In this document: positions 52,344 to 60,695 of the stretch, in pieces
Numbering within the stretch: the first letter of the stretch is position 1
How the letters are laid out: every line of letters starts with the position of its first letter
NCBI RefSeq assembly: GCF_001517085.1
Contig: NZ_LRAC01000017.1
Span: 62,001-126,000 of the forward strand
Direction of reading: 5' to 3'
DNA length: 64,000 bases
From: Paenibacillus sp. DMB5
GTDB taxonomy: Bacteria; Bacillota; Bacilli; Paenibacillales; Paenibacillaceae
Notes under the pieces: generated by a model
The model's input: the letters and a program-made list of their open reading frames with translations, nothing else
Databases searched by the model: none
Told to the model about the DNA's origin: nothing
Position numbers and translations under genes: made by a program

Positions 52344-52545
52344 AAGTTTTGTGAGCCTAAACTCCATTGATTTCACTTCGTACAAAACTCGCTTCGAAAG
52401 CATACGCTTAAGTTTTGTGAGCTTATGCCTCCTGATTCGCCTCGTACAAAACTCACTCCGGAAGCATAGGCTTAAGTTTTGTTAGCATATGCCCCTCTAA
52501 ACTCACCCCGGAAGCATACGCTTAAGTTTTGTGAGCATACACTCT
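52344..52545. repeat. AAGTTTTGTGAGC tandem repeat, family 4
   Basis: Four occurrences of AAGTTTTGTGAGC (near 52344, 52410, 52474 and 52524; steps 66, 64 and 50 bp). The full units include ACAAAACTC, which can pair with the first part, and CGGAAGCATACGCTTAAG. The array lies between the beta-mannosidase start and the importer promoter. The last unit lacks about 15 bp. Confidence 0.85.
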
Positions 52546-52685
52546 AATCTCGTTAATCAATAAATAAAGGCGTTTTCAGAACCTCGTACGATAACCATTG
52601 TATTTTGTTATTATATTGTTAGCAACAATCTAATTATAATCCCAGAAAGAAAACAAATAAAGACAATAAATAATAATTCAATACA

Positions 52686-52733
52686 TTTCTTAGGCCGGAA
52701 AATCACGCTATAATATCCATGTAAACGCTAACA
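52686..52733 (+). promoter_or_regulatory. Promoter with a perfect cre site
   Basis: A TATAAT -10 box (52709-52714) has a weak TTTCTT at -35 spacing (52686-52691). TGTAAACGCTAACA (52720-52733) matches the cre consensus TGWAARCGYTWNCW at every position and covers the expected transcription start. CcpA repression of the importer is therefore likely; the weak -35 suits an activator such as the encoded YesN. Confidence 0.8.
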
Positions 52734-52757
52734 ATAAAACGAAAAGGGGACAACGCA

Positions 52758-54107
52758 ATGAGAAACAAGTTATTTTCGTTATCTTTTGTTATCATTATGG
52801 CTCTATCTCTATCCCTAACAGGCTGCGGTTCAAACAACAATAACAACAATGCCGCTACAGCTACAGACGAACCCGCAGCGACTGCTGCTCCTGCCGACAC
52901 CGGCGGAAATGCAGCGGCAACCACTGAACCGGCAGCCCCAAGCGGCGCAGACATCAGCGGTAAAATCACCTTCCTCACCAACAGAACCGACATGATCGGC
53001 AAAGAGTATGACGAATATGTTAAGCGCTTTAATGAGAAGTATCCGAATATCAAGGTTGAATTTGAAGCCTCACAGACCGACTACAACCAGCAGGCAAAAG
53101 TCAGAATGGCCAGCGGCGAGCTTCCTGACGTCATGTTCATCCCGACCATCCCTAACTCGGACCTGCCGAAATATTTCGCACCGCTTGACGATCTCGGCCT
53201 GACCGACCAGATTACCTTTAAAGATTTCAAATCCTATGAAGGCCAGCTGTACGGTATCACCACCGGTAACTCCACTACAGGGATTGTCTACAATAAAAAA
53301 GCATTCGCCGATGCCGGCATCACCGAAATTCCCAAGACCTGGGATGAGTTCCTCGCTGCCTGCGAAAAGCTGAAAGCAGCCGGGGTTGTGCCGCTCGCTT
53401 CCAACTTTAAAGACAAATGGCCGCTGAACGACTGGGTATACTCCGTTCCCCGCATTATCGACGGCGACCCTAATTTCCCGAACGAAAAGCTGACCTCCGA
53501 TACTCCTTTTACCATGGACAACGGCTACGGCAAATCGCTGAGCCTGCTTAGAGAACTGAATGAGAAGGGCTATCTGGAAAAAGACATCAACTCCACCAAC
53601 TGGGAACAATCGAAGAAAGACATCGCATCCGGCAAATTCGCCATGTACTATCTGGGCAACTGGGTTATCAACCAAGTTATCGGCGCAGGCACAACTTCGG
53701 ACAATGTAGGCTTCTTCCCGCTTCCTTATGACAACTCGGGCACGATCACTGCACCGCTGAGCCCTGACTTCTTCTATGCAGTAGCCAAGAACAGCAAAAA
53801 TGTAGACGCTGCCAAAGCCTTCGTCAAATGGATGATCGAAGAATCCGGTTATGAGGATTTTGCCGGCTTCATCTCTCCGCTTAAGGGCAAAGAATCCAAC
53901 CTGACGCAGCTGAAGGAATTCCAGGCTACCGGCGTAGTCCTGCAGGAAGGTACTGTAGATGACGCCAAGGTTACTGAAATCACTAACAAGGCACAGCTCG
54001 ACCTGCCGGCTATGGCTCAGGAATTCGTTCTGGCCAAAGATCCGCAAACCGTCTTCGACAAATGGAATAAAGCATGGGCCAAAGCCAAAAAAGACCTCGG
54101 CTATTGA
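52758..54107 (+). CDS. ABC sugar importer, solute-binding lipoprotein
   Basis: A 449-residue lipoprotein: signal MRNKLFSLSFVIIMALSLSLTGC, then an Asn run and an Ala/Pro/Thr-rich linker, then a family 1 fold (GKITFLTNRTDMIGKEYDEYV, VRMASGELPDVMFIPTIPNS, GIVYNKKAFADAGITEIPKTW, ending KWNKAWAKAKKDLGY). AGGGG precedes the ATG. It is the first gene of an importer operon that also encodes two permeases and its own two-component system. The divergent beta-mannosidase suggests manno-oligosaccharide as cargo, which is inference. A stable hairpin follows the stop. Confidence 0.94.
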   Translation: MRNKLFSLSFVIIMALSLSLTGCGSNNNNNNAATATDEPAATAAPADTGGNAAATTEPAAPSGADISGKITFLTNRTDMIGKEYDEYVKRFNEKYPNIKVEFEASQTDYNQQAKVRMASGELPDVMFIPTIPNSDLPKYFAPLDDLGLTDQITFKDFKSYEGQLYGITTGNSTTGIVYNKKAFADAGITEIPKTWDEFLAACEKLKAAGVVPLASNFKDKWPLNDWVYSVPRIIDGDPNFPNEKLTSDTPFTMDNGYGKSLSLLRELNEKGYLEKDINSTNWEQSKKDIASGKFAMYYLGNWVINQVIGAGTTSDNVGFFPLPYDNSGTITAPLSPDFFYAVAKNSKNVDAAKAFVKWMIEESGYEDFAGFISPLKGKESNLTQLKEFQATGVVLQEGTVDDAKVTEITNKAQLDLPAMAQEFVLAKDPQTVFDKWNKAWAKAKKDLGY

Positions 54108-54150
54108 TCCTGTAGACACGCTGCAGCTTAGCTACGCATAAACTTCGGCG

Positions 54151-54187
54151 CAAAATGGATTATGCCTTCTCTGGGTAATCCATTTTG
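54151..54187. terminator. Intercistronic hairpin after the binding-protein gene
   Basis: CAAAATGGATTA pairs with TAATCCATTTTG, with an inner CC/GG pair and a seven-base loop. There is no proper U-run, so it probably stabilises the binding-protein message or partly terminates. Confidence 0.65.
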
Positions 54188-54231
54188 TCGTCATACCCAT
54201 GAAACGCTTTTACGGAAAGAAGGTTGAAGAC

Positions 54232-55125
54232 ATGTTCGGCACATTATCCTATAACAAACAAAAGATGATTATCATCATTTCCTTTCTGACCATTCCGCTG
54301 CTGCTTCTGGCAACGTTCACCTACTACCCTGCCCTTAAGCTGGTCTATTACAGCTTCACCAACTGGGACGGCTACAGCCCTGAGAAACCGTGGGTCGGCC
54401 TGGACAATTACCGTGAGGTGTTCGGCAATCCGGATATTTTCAAGGTGTTCACGCATAACTTTGCCTACTTTGTCATGGGGATTGTCCAGAATATCGTCGC
54501 CATCTACTTCGCTGTCGTACTGAGTAGCAAGCTGCGCGGCAAAAACGCCTTCCGCATCATGCTCTTCCTGCCTTATATTATGAACGGCGTCGCGGTGGCT
54601 TTTATGTTCGGCTATGTTTTTGATACGACCAACGGCTCCCTGAACCTGTTCCTGAACAGCATTGGACTGACCGGACTCGGCCAGACCAGCTGGCTTGGTA
54701 CCGAAGGGCTGGTTAACTACTCGCTCGCTTCCACCGGCTTCTGGCGGTTTATGGGCTATAACATGGTTATCTACATCGCATCTTTGCAGGCTATTCCTAA
54801 GGACATTTATGAAGCGGCCAAAATAGACGGTGCGGGCTCTTTTCAGACACTATGGAGAATTACCCTGCCTAACATGAAGCCGGTCATCCAGCTTAATCTG
54901 TTCCTGACCGTTACGGGCGCACTCGAAGTATTCGATCTGCCGTTCGTTCTGACCAAAGGCGGCCCGGCCGGCGCCAGTGAGACTTATGTGCAGAAGGTCG
55001 TCGATACGGCATTTGCTTTTAATAACTACGGCCTGGCTTCGGCGATGAGCATCATCCTGCTCTTCTTTGTGGTCATTGTGCTGCTGGTGCAGCAGCTGGT
55101 GCTTAGCCGGGGAGGAGACAAATAA
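54232..55125 (+). CDS. Sugar ABC transporter permease, MalF type
   Basis: A 297-residue permease with six membrane segments and an EAA loop reading YEAAKIDGAGSFQTLWRI. The chosen ATG (MFGTLSYNKQK) has AAGAAGG eight bases upstream. An in-frame ATG eleven codons earlier (54199) has no ribosome site and lies next to the intercistronic hairpin. It is followed by its MalG-type partner within two bases. Confidence 0.92.
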   Translation: MFGTLSYNKQKMIIIISFLTIPLLLLATFTYYPALKLVYYSFTNWDGYSPEKPWVGLDNYREVFGNPDIFKVFTHNFAYFVMGIVQNIVAIYFAVVLSSKLRGKNAFRIMLFLPYIMNGVAVAFMFGYVFDTTNGSLNLFLNSIGLTGLGQTSWLGTEGLVNYSLASTGFWRFMGYNMVIYIASLQAIPKDIYEAAKIDGAGSFQTLWRITLPNMKPVIQLNLFLTVTGALEVFDLPFVLTKGGPAGASETYVQKVVDTAFAFNNYGLASAMSIILLFFVVIVLLVQQLVLSRGGDK

Positions 55126-55126
55126 T

Positions 55127-55960
55127 ATGACCCACAGCAAATTCCGCACTGTTGACTTTCTCAAATACGTTTCGCTCCTGATCGGGGTGTTTGTCGTCCT
55201 TTTCCCGCCTTACGTAGTTATCGTCAATGCCTTCAAATCTACCGATGAATTCAACACCAGCAGTTCAATGGCTCTCCCGAAAAGCTTCCTGAACTTCGAC
55301 AACTTTATCGCCGTGTTCCAGCGCGGGGGTCTGCTCAGCGGCTTCGGCAACGTGCTGGTCATCATCATAATTACATTGACCCTGAACATTCTGTTTGGCA
55401 CAATGGTGGCATACGTGCTGGGCCGCTTCAATTTTAAACTGAAACCGCTTGTATTCGGAGCTTACCTGGTGGCCACCATCATTCCGAGCATCACTACCCA
55501 GGTCGCCACCTTCGGTATTATCAAAAGCCTAGGGCTTTACAACACGCTCGGCGCTCCCATTGTGCTCTACATTGGTGCCGATGTGATCCAGATCATTCTG
55601 TATCTGCAGTTTATCCGTAACATTCCGTTTGATCTCGACGAGAGTGCCATGGTGGAAGGGGCTTCCCTGTTCAAAATCTACCGTTCGATCATCTTCCCGC
55701 TCCTCACTCCGGCGACAGCAACGCTGGTGATTCTGAAGACGATCAGCATCTACAATGACATGTACATCCCTTACCTTTATATGCCCAAACAAAGCCTTGG
55801 CGTAGTGACCACGATCCTGATGCGGTTCCAGGGGGTCAACTCGGGCGAATGGAATCTGATCTGTGCGGCCATTCTGCTGATTTTGCTGCCGACGGTCATT
55901 CTGTACTTCTTCCTGCAGCGTTATATTTTTGAAGGAGTCACCAGCGGCGCGGTAAAATAG
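55127..55960 (+). CDS. Carbohydrate ABC transporter permease, MalG type
   Basis: A 277-residue permease with six membrane segments and an EAA-type loop reading DESAMVEGASLFKIYRSI, in which Ser replaces the first Ala of the usual EAA. It ends FEGVTSGAVK, the typical C-terminus. GGGGAGGAG lies upstream of the ATG. It completes the importer; no ATPase is encoded here. The kinase gene follows after 25 bases. Confidence 0.93.
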   Translation: MTHSKFRTVDFLKYVSLLIGVFVVLFPPYVVIVNAFKSTDEFNTSSSMALPKSFLNFDNFIAVFQRGGLLSGFGNVLVIIIITLTLNILFGTMVAYVLGRFNFKLKPLVFGAYLVATIIPSITTQVATFGIIKSLGLYNTLGAPIVLYIGADVIQIILYLQFIRNIPFDLDESAMVEGASLFKIYRSIIFPLLTPATATLVILKTISIYNDMYIPYLYMPKQSLGVVTTILMRFQGVNSGEWNLICAAILLILLPTVILYFFLQRYIFEGVTSGAVK

Positions 55961-55985
55961 GGGTGTACGGAAAGGAACAACTTCA

Positions 55986-57821
55986 GTGGTTTCCTATATC
56001 CTGAGCATTCCCCGCAGACTCTGGCTGTTCCTGGCCAACCTGCCGATGGAGCGCAAGCTGATTGTCGTATTCGTCTTTGTGCTTTCTCTTCCGATCACCT
56101 ATGTCAGCTACCTGTCCTCGCGCTCTACCTTCAATTCGGTGCTGCAGAGCTCCACGAAGAGTGCCGGGCAGATGGCGGGCAATGCCTCGGATACTATCGA
56201 CAGATATATCGCCGACCTGAAAAGATACACCGCCTTGCCGCTATACAATACCGATGTGCAATTTTATCTGGAGCAGCAGAATGCCGACTGGGAAAAGAAC
56301 ACCAGCATGTCGATGTTCCTGAGCTATTTGATCCATACCAAAGAAGAAATGACTGCCGTATACCTGGTGGATAAATACGGTTATGTGTTCTATGACCGGG
56401 CTCCCGGAATTAACGAGCTGTTCCCGGCAGAACGGATGACACTGTGGCGTACCCTGACGGAAGAAGCCGGGGTAGCCCCCGTTGTGCAGGGCCGGCATAC
56501 CATCCGGGTGAACTCCGGCGAGCACCGGGAGGTGTTCAGCGTGATGCGGACCGTCTCCTCGGTCAGCATGCTGAAGCCGATCGGGATGATTGTATTCGAT
56601 ATCGACATCAAGCTGTTCAAGGGCATCGCCGATCCGGTAAACGCGGTCACCCAGGGCAACACGATCATTGTTGATGAGCATGGCGGGCTGGTCTATGGCG
56701 GTATATCTGCTGATTCCGCAGGCACTGCCCATGCAGACAACCCGGACCGGGAGCAGCAGGATATCGCTCTGCTGCTGGAGAAGACTGGCGGGCCGGAAGG
56801 ACATTTTCAGATCCGGCTGGAGGAGCAGGATTATCTGGCCGTATACACCGTATCGCAGAAAACCGGGTGGACGACGATGGTCACAATCCCGCTTGAACGT
56901 ATCCTGACTCCGGTACAGAAAACCCGCAACACGCTGATTTTGACTACACTGGCGATTGTCGCCATTGCTCTGGTGGTAGCCACCTTTATTTCCCATGCGC
57001 TGACCAAACCGCTGAAATCGCTGGTCCGCCTGATGAAGCAGGTGCAGCATGGCAATCTGGATGTATGGCTCTCACCCAAATATAATGATGAGATCGGAAT
57101 GATCGGCAGCCACTTTAACCGGATGATTATCCGGGTCAAGGATCTGATCCAGGAAGTGTCGCTGACGGAGAAACGCAAGCAGAAGGCCGATATGCGTGCC
57201 TTGCAGAATCAGATTAACCCGCATTTTATTTACAATACGCTGGAGTCCATCCGCATGCTGGCAGAGGGCAGCGACGACCCGCGTGTAGCGGAGCTGACCT
57301 ATCTGCTCGGACTGCAGATGCGCTACGGCATCGTCCGCAGCGAGGAAATGGTGACGGTCCGCCATGAGCTGGATCATGTACGCAATTATCTCAACCTGCT
57401 GCATATCCGTTTTCCGGATAAGTTCAGGCTGCAGATGGATGTTCCGGAGGCGTTTCTGCCGCTTCCCCTGCTTAAGCTGGTGTTTCAGCCGGTAGTCGAA
57501 AATGCTGTATTCCACGGGCTGGAGGCAAAAGAAGGTCCGGGTACCATCCTTATTACCGCCTGGAGCGAGGATAGTAAAACGGTATTTTGCGTTGAGGATG
57601 ACGGTGTCGGCATGGATGGAGACACGCTGCGGCTGTTGAACAGCAACCTGCTGGACAGCACCGACAGCGAAAAGTTTGGCATCGGGCTGCGCAATGTCAA
57701 TGAGCGGCTGCGCCTGCATTACGGCAGCGCTTGCGGCCTGCAGGTCTTCAGCGAGCCGGGCCGCGGCACCCGTGTCATCATCCGGATTGACACTCTTGCG
57801 GATACACGCGATACGGAATGA
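55986..57821 (+). CDS. YesM-like sensor histidine kinase
   Basis: A 611-residue membrane kinase with a first helix at about 25-43, an extracellular sensor with a Cache-like pattern (TAVYLVDKYGYVFYDRAPGI and TIIVDEHGGLVYGG), a second helix near 316-338, HAMP, His413 in QNQINPHFIYNTLESI, and a HATPase domain (VFQPVVENAVFHGLEAKEG, GIGLRNVNERL). The start is GTG with AAAGGA upstream. It is co-transcribed with the importer, so the system probably senses the imported glycan outside the cell and tunes its own uptake genes. Confidence 0.93.
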   Translation: MVSYILSIPRRLWLFLANLPMERKLIVVFVFVLSLPITYVSYLSSRSTFNSVLQSSTKSAGQMAGNASDTIDRYIADLKRYTALPLYNTDVQFYLEQQNADWEKNTSMSMFLSYLIHTKEEMTAVYLVDKYGYVFYDRAPGINELFPAERMTLWRTLTEEAGVAPVVQGRHTIRVNSGEHREVFSVMRTVSSVSMLKPIGMIVFDIDIKLFKGIADPVNAVTQGNTIIVDEHGGLVYGGISADSAGTAHADNPDREQQDIALLLEKTGGPEGHFQIRLEEQDYLAVYTVSQKTGWTTMVTIPLERILTPVQKTRNTLILTTLAIVAIALVVATFISHALTKPLKSLVRLMKQVQHGNLDVWLSPKYNDEIGMIGSHFNRMIIRVKDLIQEVSLTEKRKQKADMRALQNQINPHFIYNTLESIRMLAEGSDDPRVAELTYLLGLQMRYGIVRSEEMVTVRHELDHVRNYLNLLHIRFPDKFRLQMDVPEAFLPLPLLKLVFQPVVENAVFHGLEAKEGPGTILITAWSEDSKTVFCVEDDGVGMDGDTLRLLNSNLLDSTDSEKFGIGLRNVNERLRLHYGSACGLQVFSEPGRGTRVIIRIDTLADTRDTE

Positions 57822-57905
57822 TACAATTTAAGCTGAATTGAAGTGAATACTGAAAGAAGCCTAAGCGATGGAGGGAAAAATATAGCCAGGAAGGGGGAAG
57901 CCGCA

Positions 57906-59405
57906 ATGCTGCGTATAGTAATCGTAGATGACGAGGTTTTGATCCGTGAAGGCCTGGCCCGGATGATCAGTAAAGAGAGCAGTACCTTCTGTGTCGTTGG
58001 TACCTATGCGGACGGCAAGCAGCTTCTGGATGAGCTGCCCTCCCTGCAGGTGGATGCCGTCATTACCGACATCCGCATGCCGCAAATTGATGGCCTGGAG
58101 CTGATCAAACGGCTGAAAGCCGGCCATCCCCAGATCCGCACGCTGCTGATGAGCGGGTTCACGGAATTTAATTATGCCCGGGAGGCGATCCGCAGCTCAG
58201 CTGTGGATTACCTGCTGAAGCCGATTAACAAGGAGCAGCTCTTTGAGGTGCTCTATTCGCTTGAGCAGGAACGGAAGCAGCAGCAGGACAAAGACAACCG
58301 CCAGCGCGCCGGCCTGCTCCTCTCCCTGCTGCAAATCGAAGAGCCTGCGGCTGCGCTGATAGGCGGCATTCTCCTGCCCCTTCCCTATTTCACAGTCACT
58401 GTTGCGAAGGGCGGCCGCTTGGAAGGAGCCTGTGCTTATGCAGACCGCCTTCGTGAAGATCAGGGCATTGTGTCAGATCTGCTGGAGATTCATAGCGGGC
58501 TGCTGGCCTGGGTCCGCTATTCCCCGGAGCCGCTCACGCCTGCTGAGCGCCGGGAGCCGGCCAGCGAGATCGGAGCAGCCTGCCCGCAGCAGCGGCTGCA
58601 CCTCGGGGTCAGCCGCTCTTATGACGATCCGGCCCGGCTGCGGACCGCCTATCTCGAAGCCAAGCTGGCCTGTGATGCAGGAATCTATAACCCGCAGCCG
58701 CTGCATTATGCTACTATTGAGGAGCTGAAGCCTGCCGGTCACATGGCCTCCGCAGATCCCTTTCTCCCGGTCCGGGGGCCGCTCATTCATGAGCTGCAGA
58801 TTCTGAATATATCCGGGGTCCGGGAATGGATTCACCGGCTGTTCTGCGCCTTTGAGGATCAGCAGGCCTATCCGGAGCTTATCCTCCGCTGCCTGCAGCA
58901 GGTGGAGGAAACGGCACGCAATGAGCTGAAGGAATTTGAAGAAGCTCACCGGCAGCAGAGCCGCCCGAGGCTGGAGGAAAGTGTCAGAGCGTGCATGAGT
59001 CTTGGCGAGATTGAGGAAATGTTCACCTCCACATTATGTGCTGTGCTGGAGGATATCCGCACCCGCCGGCTGGAGCTGTCCGGGACGGCCGTTGAAACCG
59101 TAAAACGCTGGATCGCGGCCAACTATAAGCAGCACGTCGATCTGAACATGCTTGCCGGAATGGTATTTTTGACACCAAGCTATTTAAGCAAGCTGTTCAA
59201 GCAGGAGACGGGTCTGACACTGACCGACTATGTGATCGAAATCCGTATCCGGACGGCCAAGCAGCTGCTGAGGAATGCCCCGGATCTGAAGGTGCACGAA
59301 ATCGGCACCGAGGTCGGCTATCCCGATCCCGCCTATTTCAACAAGCTGTTCAAAAAAACCGTCGGCGTTACGCCGAACGAATACAAACGAATTTCCCACG
59401 TGTAA
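57906..59405 (+). CDS. YesN-like AraC-family response regulator
   Basis: A 499-residue regulator with an intact frame, unlike the copy near the left end. The receiver has phospho-acceptor Asp55 (AVITDIRMPQ) and Lys105 (YLLKPINKE). A middle domain of ~250 residues follows, then an AraC double helix-turn-helix (WIAANYKQHVDLNMLAGMVF and VHEIGTEVGYPDPAYFNKLF). The ATG before LRIVIVDDE has GGGGG upstream; the frame is open to 57843. It pairs with the preceding kinase and is the expected activator of the cre-controlled importer promoter. Confidence 0.93.
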   Translation: MLRIVIVDDEVLIREGLARMISKESSTFCVVGTYADGKQLLDELPSLQVDAVITDIRMPQIDGLELIKRLKAGHPQIRTLLMSGFTEFNYAREAIRSSAVDYLLKPINKEQLFEVLYSLEQERKQQQDKDNRQRAGLLLSLLQIEEPAAALIGGILLPLPYFTVTVAKGGRLEGACAYADRLREDQGIVSDLLEIHSGLLAWVRYSPEPLTPAERREPASEIGAACPQQRLHLGVSRSYDDPARLRTAYLEAKLACDAGIYNPQPLHYATIEELKPAGHMASADPFLPVRGPLIHELQILNISGVREWIHRLFCAFEDQQAYPELILRCLQQVEETARNELKEFEEAHRQQSRPRLEESVRACMSLGEIEEMFTSTLCAVLEDIRTRRLELSGTAVETVKRWIAANYKQHVDLNMLAGMVFLTPSYLSKLFKQETGLTLTDYVIEIRIRTAKQLLRNAPDLKVHEIGTEVGYPDPAYFNKLFKKTVGVTPNEYKRISHV

Positions 59406-59417
59406 GGAGTCCTTGAT

Positions 59418-60143
59418 TTGCACCCACAGCATGACAATAATGAAATTCAGGTGTATGAAACAACTGAGCTATATGGTGAAAAAGGGCGCTTCCGCGTCCT
59501 CCAGTTCTCCGGCGATGCCATCCAAGGCGCGCTTGACCTGGAGCAGCCCAAACGGGTTGTGTTCGAATACCCGCGGGCGATGATCCACTTGATGGAATAC
59601 AACAGGCCGCTGTTTCAGGATGTTTTCTTAATCGGGCACGGGATCGGCACGATTGCCGGTTATTTTGCGGAAAAGCGCTTCAAGGTAGCCGAGGTGAATC
59701 CGGAGGTTGTCCGTTACAGCCGCTCCCATTTCGGCTACACGCAGGACAATGTCCTGATCGGCGACGGCCGGAGTCTGCTTGAAGCGGAGCGGGACGGCCA
59801 GTATGATTACATTCTGCTGGATGCCTTTACTGCGTCCGGCACACCGCAGCATCTGATCTCTCATGAGTTTTTCCGGCTCACCCGCACCAAGCTCCACTCC
59901 GGCGGCTCCATCCTCTTGAACCTGATGGGCAAAAGCGAAAATGACCGGCTGATGGGCGCCATCCACACCACGCTCAGCGAACACTTTGCCTATGTTGAAG
60001 CCTTCGCCCTGCCGGCCGAAGGCGCTGCCGATGTCCGCAACATCCTGCTGATGGGCAGCGGCCAGCCGGTCCGCTACCAGGCCCGCCAGCTGGCCGGCTT
60101 CGTACCAGTCACCCTCGGCCAGGGGCATGTGATCTGGGATTGA
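59418..60143 (+). CDS. Spermidine-synthase-like protein
   Basis: A 241-residue Rossmann-fold protein with the polyamine synthase layout: VFLIGHGIGTIAGYF (Gly-rich loop), VAEVNPEVVRYSRSHFG (acidic nucleotide contact), LIGDGRSLLEAE and YDYILLDAFTASGTPQHL. The usual GGGDG loop is GHGIG here, and the catalytic Asp position reads DAF; such proteins often lack proven polyamine activity and may be methyltransferase-like. The start is TTG with AAGGAG eight bases upstream, 12 bases after the regulator stop, so it may be the last gene of the importer operon. A hairpin array follows. Confidence 0.82.
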   Translation: MHPQHDNNEIQVYETTELYGEKGRFRVLQFSGDAIQGALDLEQPKRVVFEYPRAMIHLMEYNRPLFQDVFLIGHGIGTIAGYFAEKRFKVAEVNPEVVRYSRSHFGYTQDNVLIGDGRSLLEAERDGQYDYILLDAFTASGTPQHLISHEFFRLTRTKLHSGGSILLNLMGKSENDRLMGAIHTTLSEHFAYVEAFALPAEGAADVRNILLMGSGQPVRYQARQLAGFVPVTLGQGHVIWD

Positions 60144-60190
60144 GGAGCAGAGATTGATGCCGGTTCCGGTAGCTGGACGGGGCGCCTACT

Positions 60191-60440
60191 TTCGGCGGAA
60201 TCAAAGGCACTTTTGCCTTTGATTTGCCCGTTCCGCCCTCCATCGGCGGAATCAGAGGCATTTTTGCTCTTGATTTGCTCATTCCGCTCACTTTCGGCGG
60301 AATCAAAGGCATTTTTGTCCTTGATTTGACCCTTCCGCTCACTTTCGGCGGAATCAGAGGCATTTTTGTCCTTGATTTGTCCATTCCGCCCACAATCGGC
60401 GGAACCAGAGGCGCTTTTGACTTTTACTTCGCTCATTCCA
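60191..60440. repeat. 51-bp hairpin tandem array, family 2, copy B
   Basis: Five units with an exact 51-bp step (CGGCGG at 60193, 60244, 60295, 60346 and 60397). Each contains a stem like AATCAAAGGC / GTCCTTGATT around an ATTTTT loop and a TTCCGCTCACTTTCGGCGGA spacer that is itself a small hairpin. Its hairpin matches the array at 46853-47022. Because 51 is a multiple of three, long frames stay open through it; these are not genes. Confidence 0.93.
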
Positions 60441-60494
60441 CCACCGACTCCCCCATTACCGTCCCCCACTCCCGCCTTCGCCCACGCCGAAACC

Positions 60495-60525
60495 AAAAAA
60501 AAGACTCCCGGCCATCCGGGAGTCA
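60495..60525 (-). terminator. Terminator for the DUF4132 gene
   Basis: On the minus strand, GACTCCCGG and CCGGGAGTC around a four-base loop are followed by TTTTTTTT. It is about 170 bases past the stop codon. Confidence 0.85.
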
Positions 60526-60536
60526 GCTCCAAATCC

Positions 60537-60616
60537 ATCCTCTACCTCTACCTTCTACTCCTACCTCTATCCCTAGCTTTACTTCTACCTCAATCCCTAC
60601 CTCTATCTCATACTCC
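60537..60616. repeat. Pyrimidine-rich degenerate CTACCT repeat
   Basis: About 80 bases that are almost all C and T on the plus strand, built from variants of CTACCT and CTATCC. It lies between the DUF4132 stop and its terminator. No gene is visible here. On the message strand it would be purine-rich (AGGTAG), resembling repeated ribosome-site sequence. Confidence 0.7.
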
Positions 60617-60695
60617 AAACCTGTAAGAGGTTTGGCCACCCGCCTTGTGCAGAGCACCGCGCACCGGAAGCACATACGGTGCGGAGAACCGTGCA

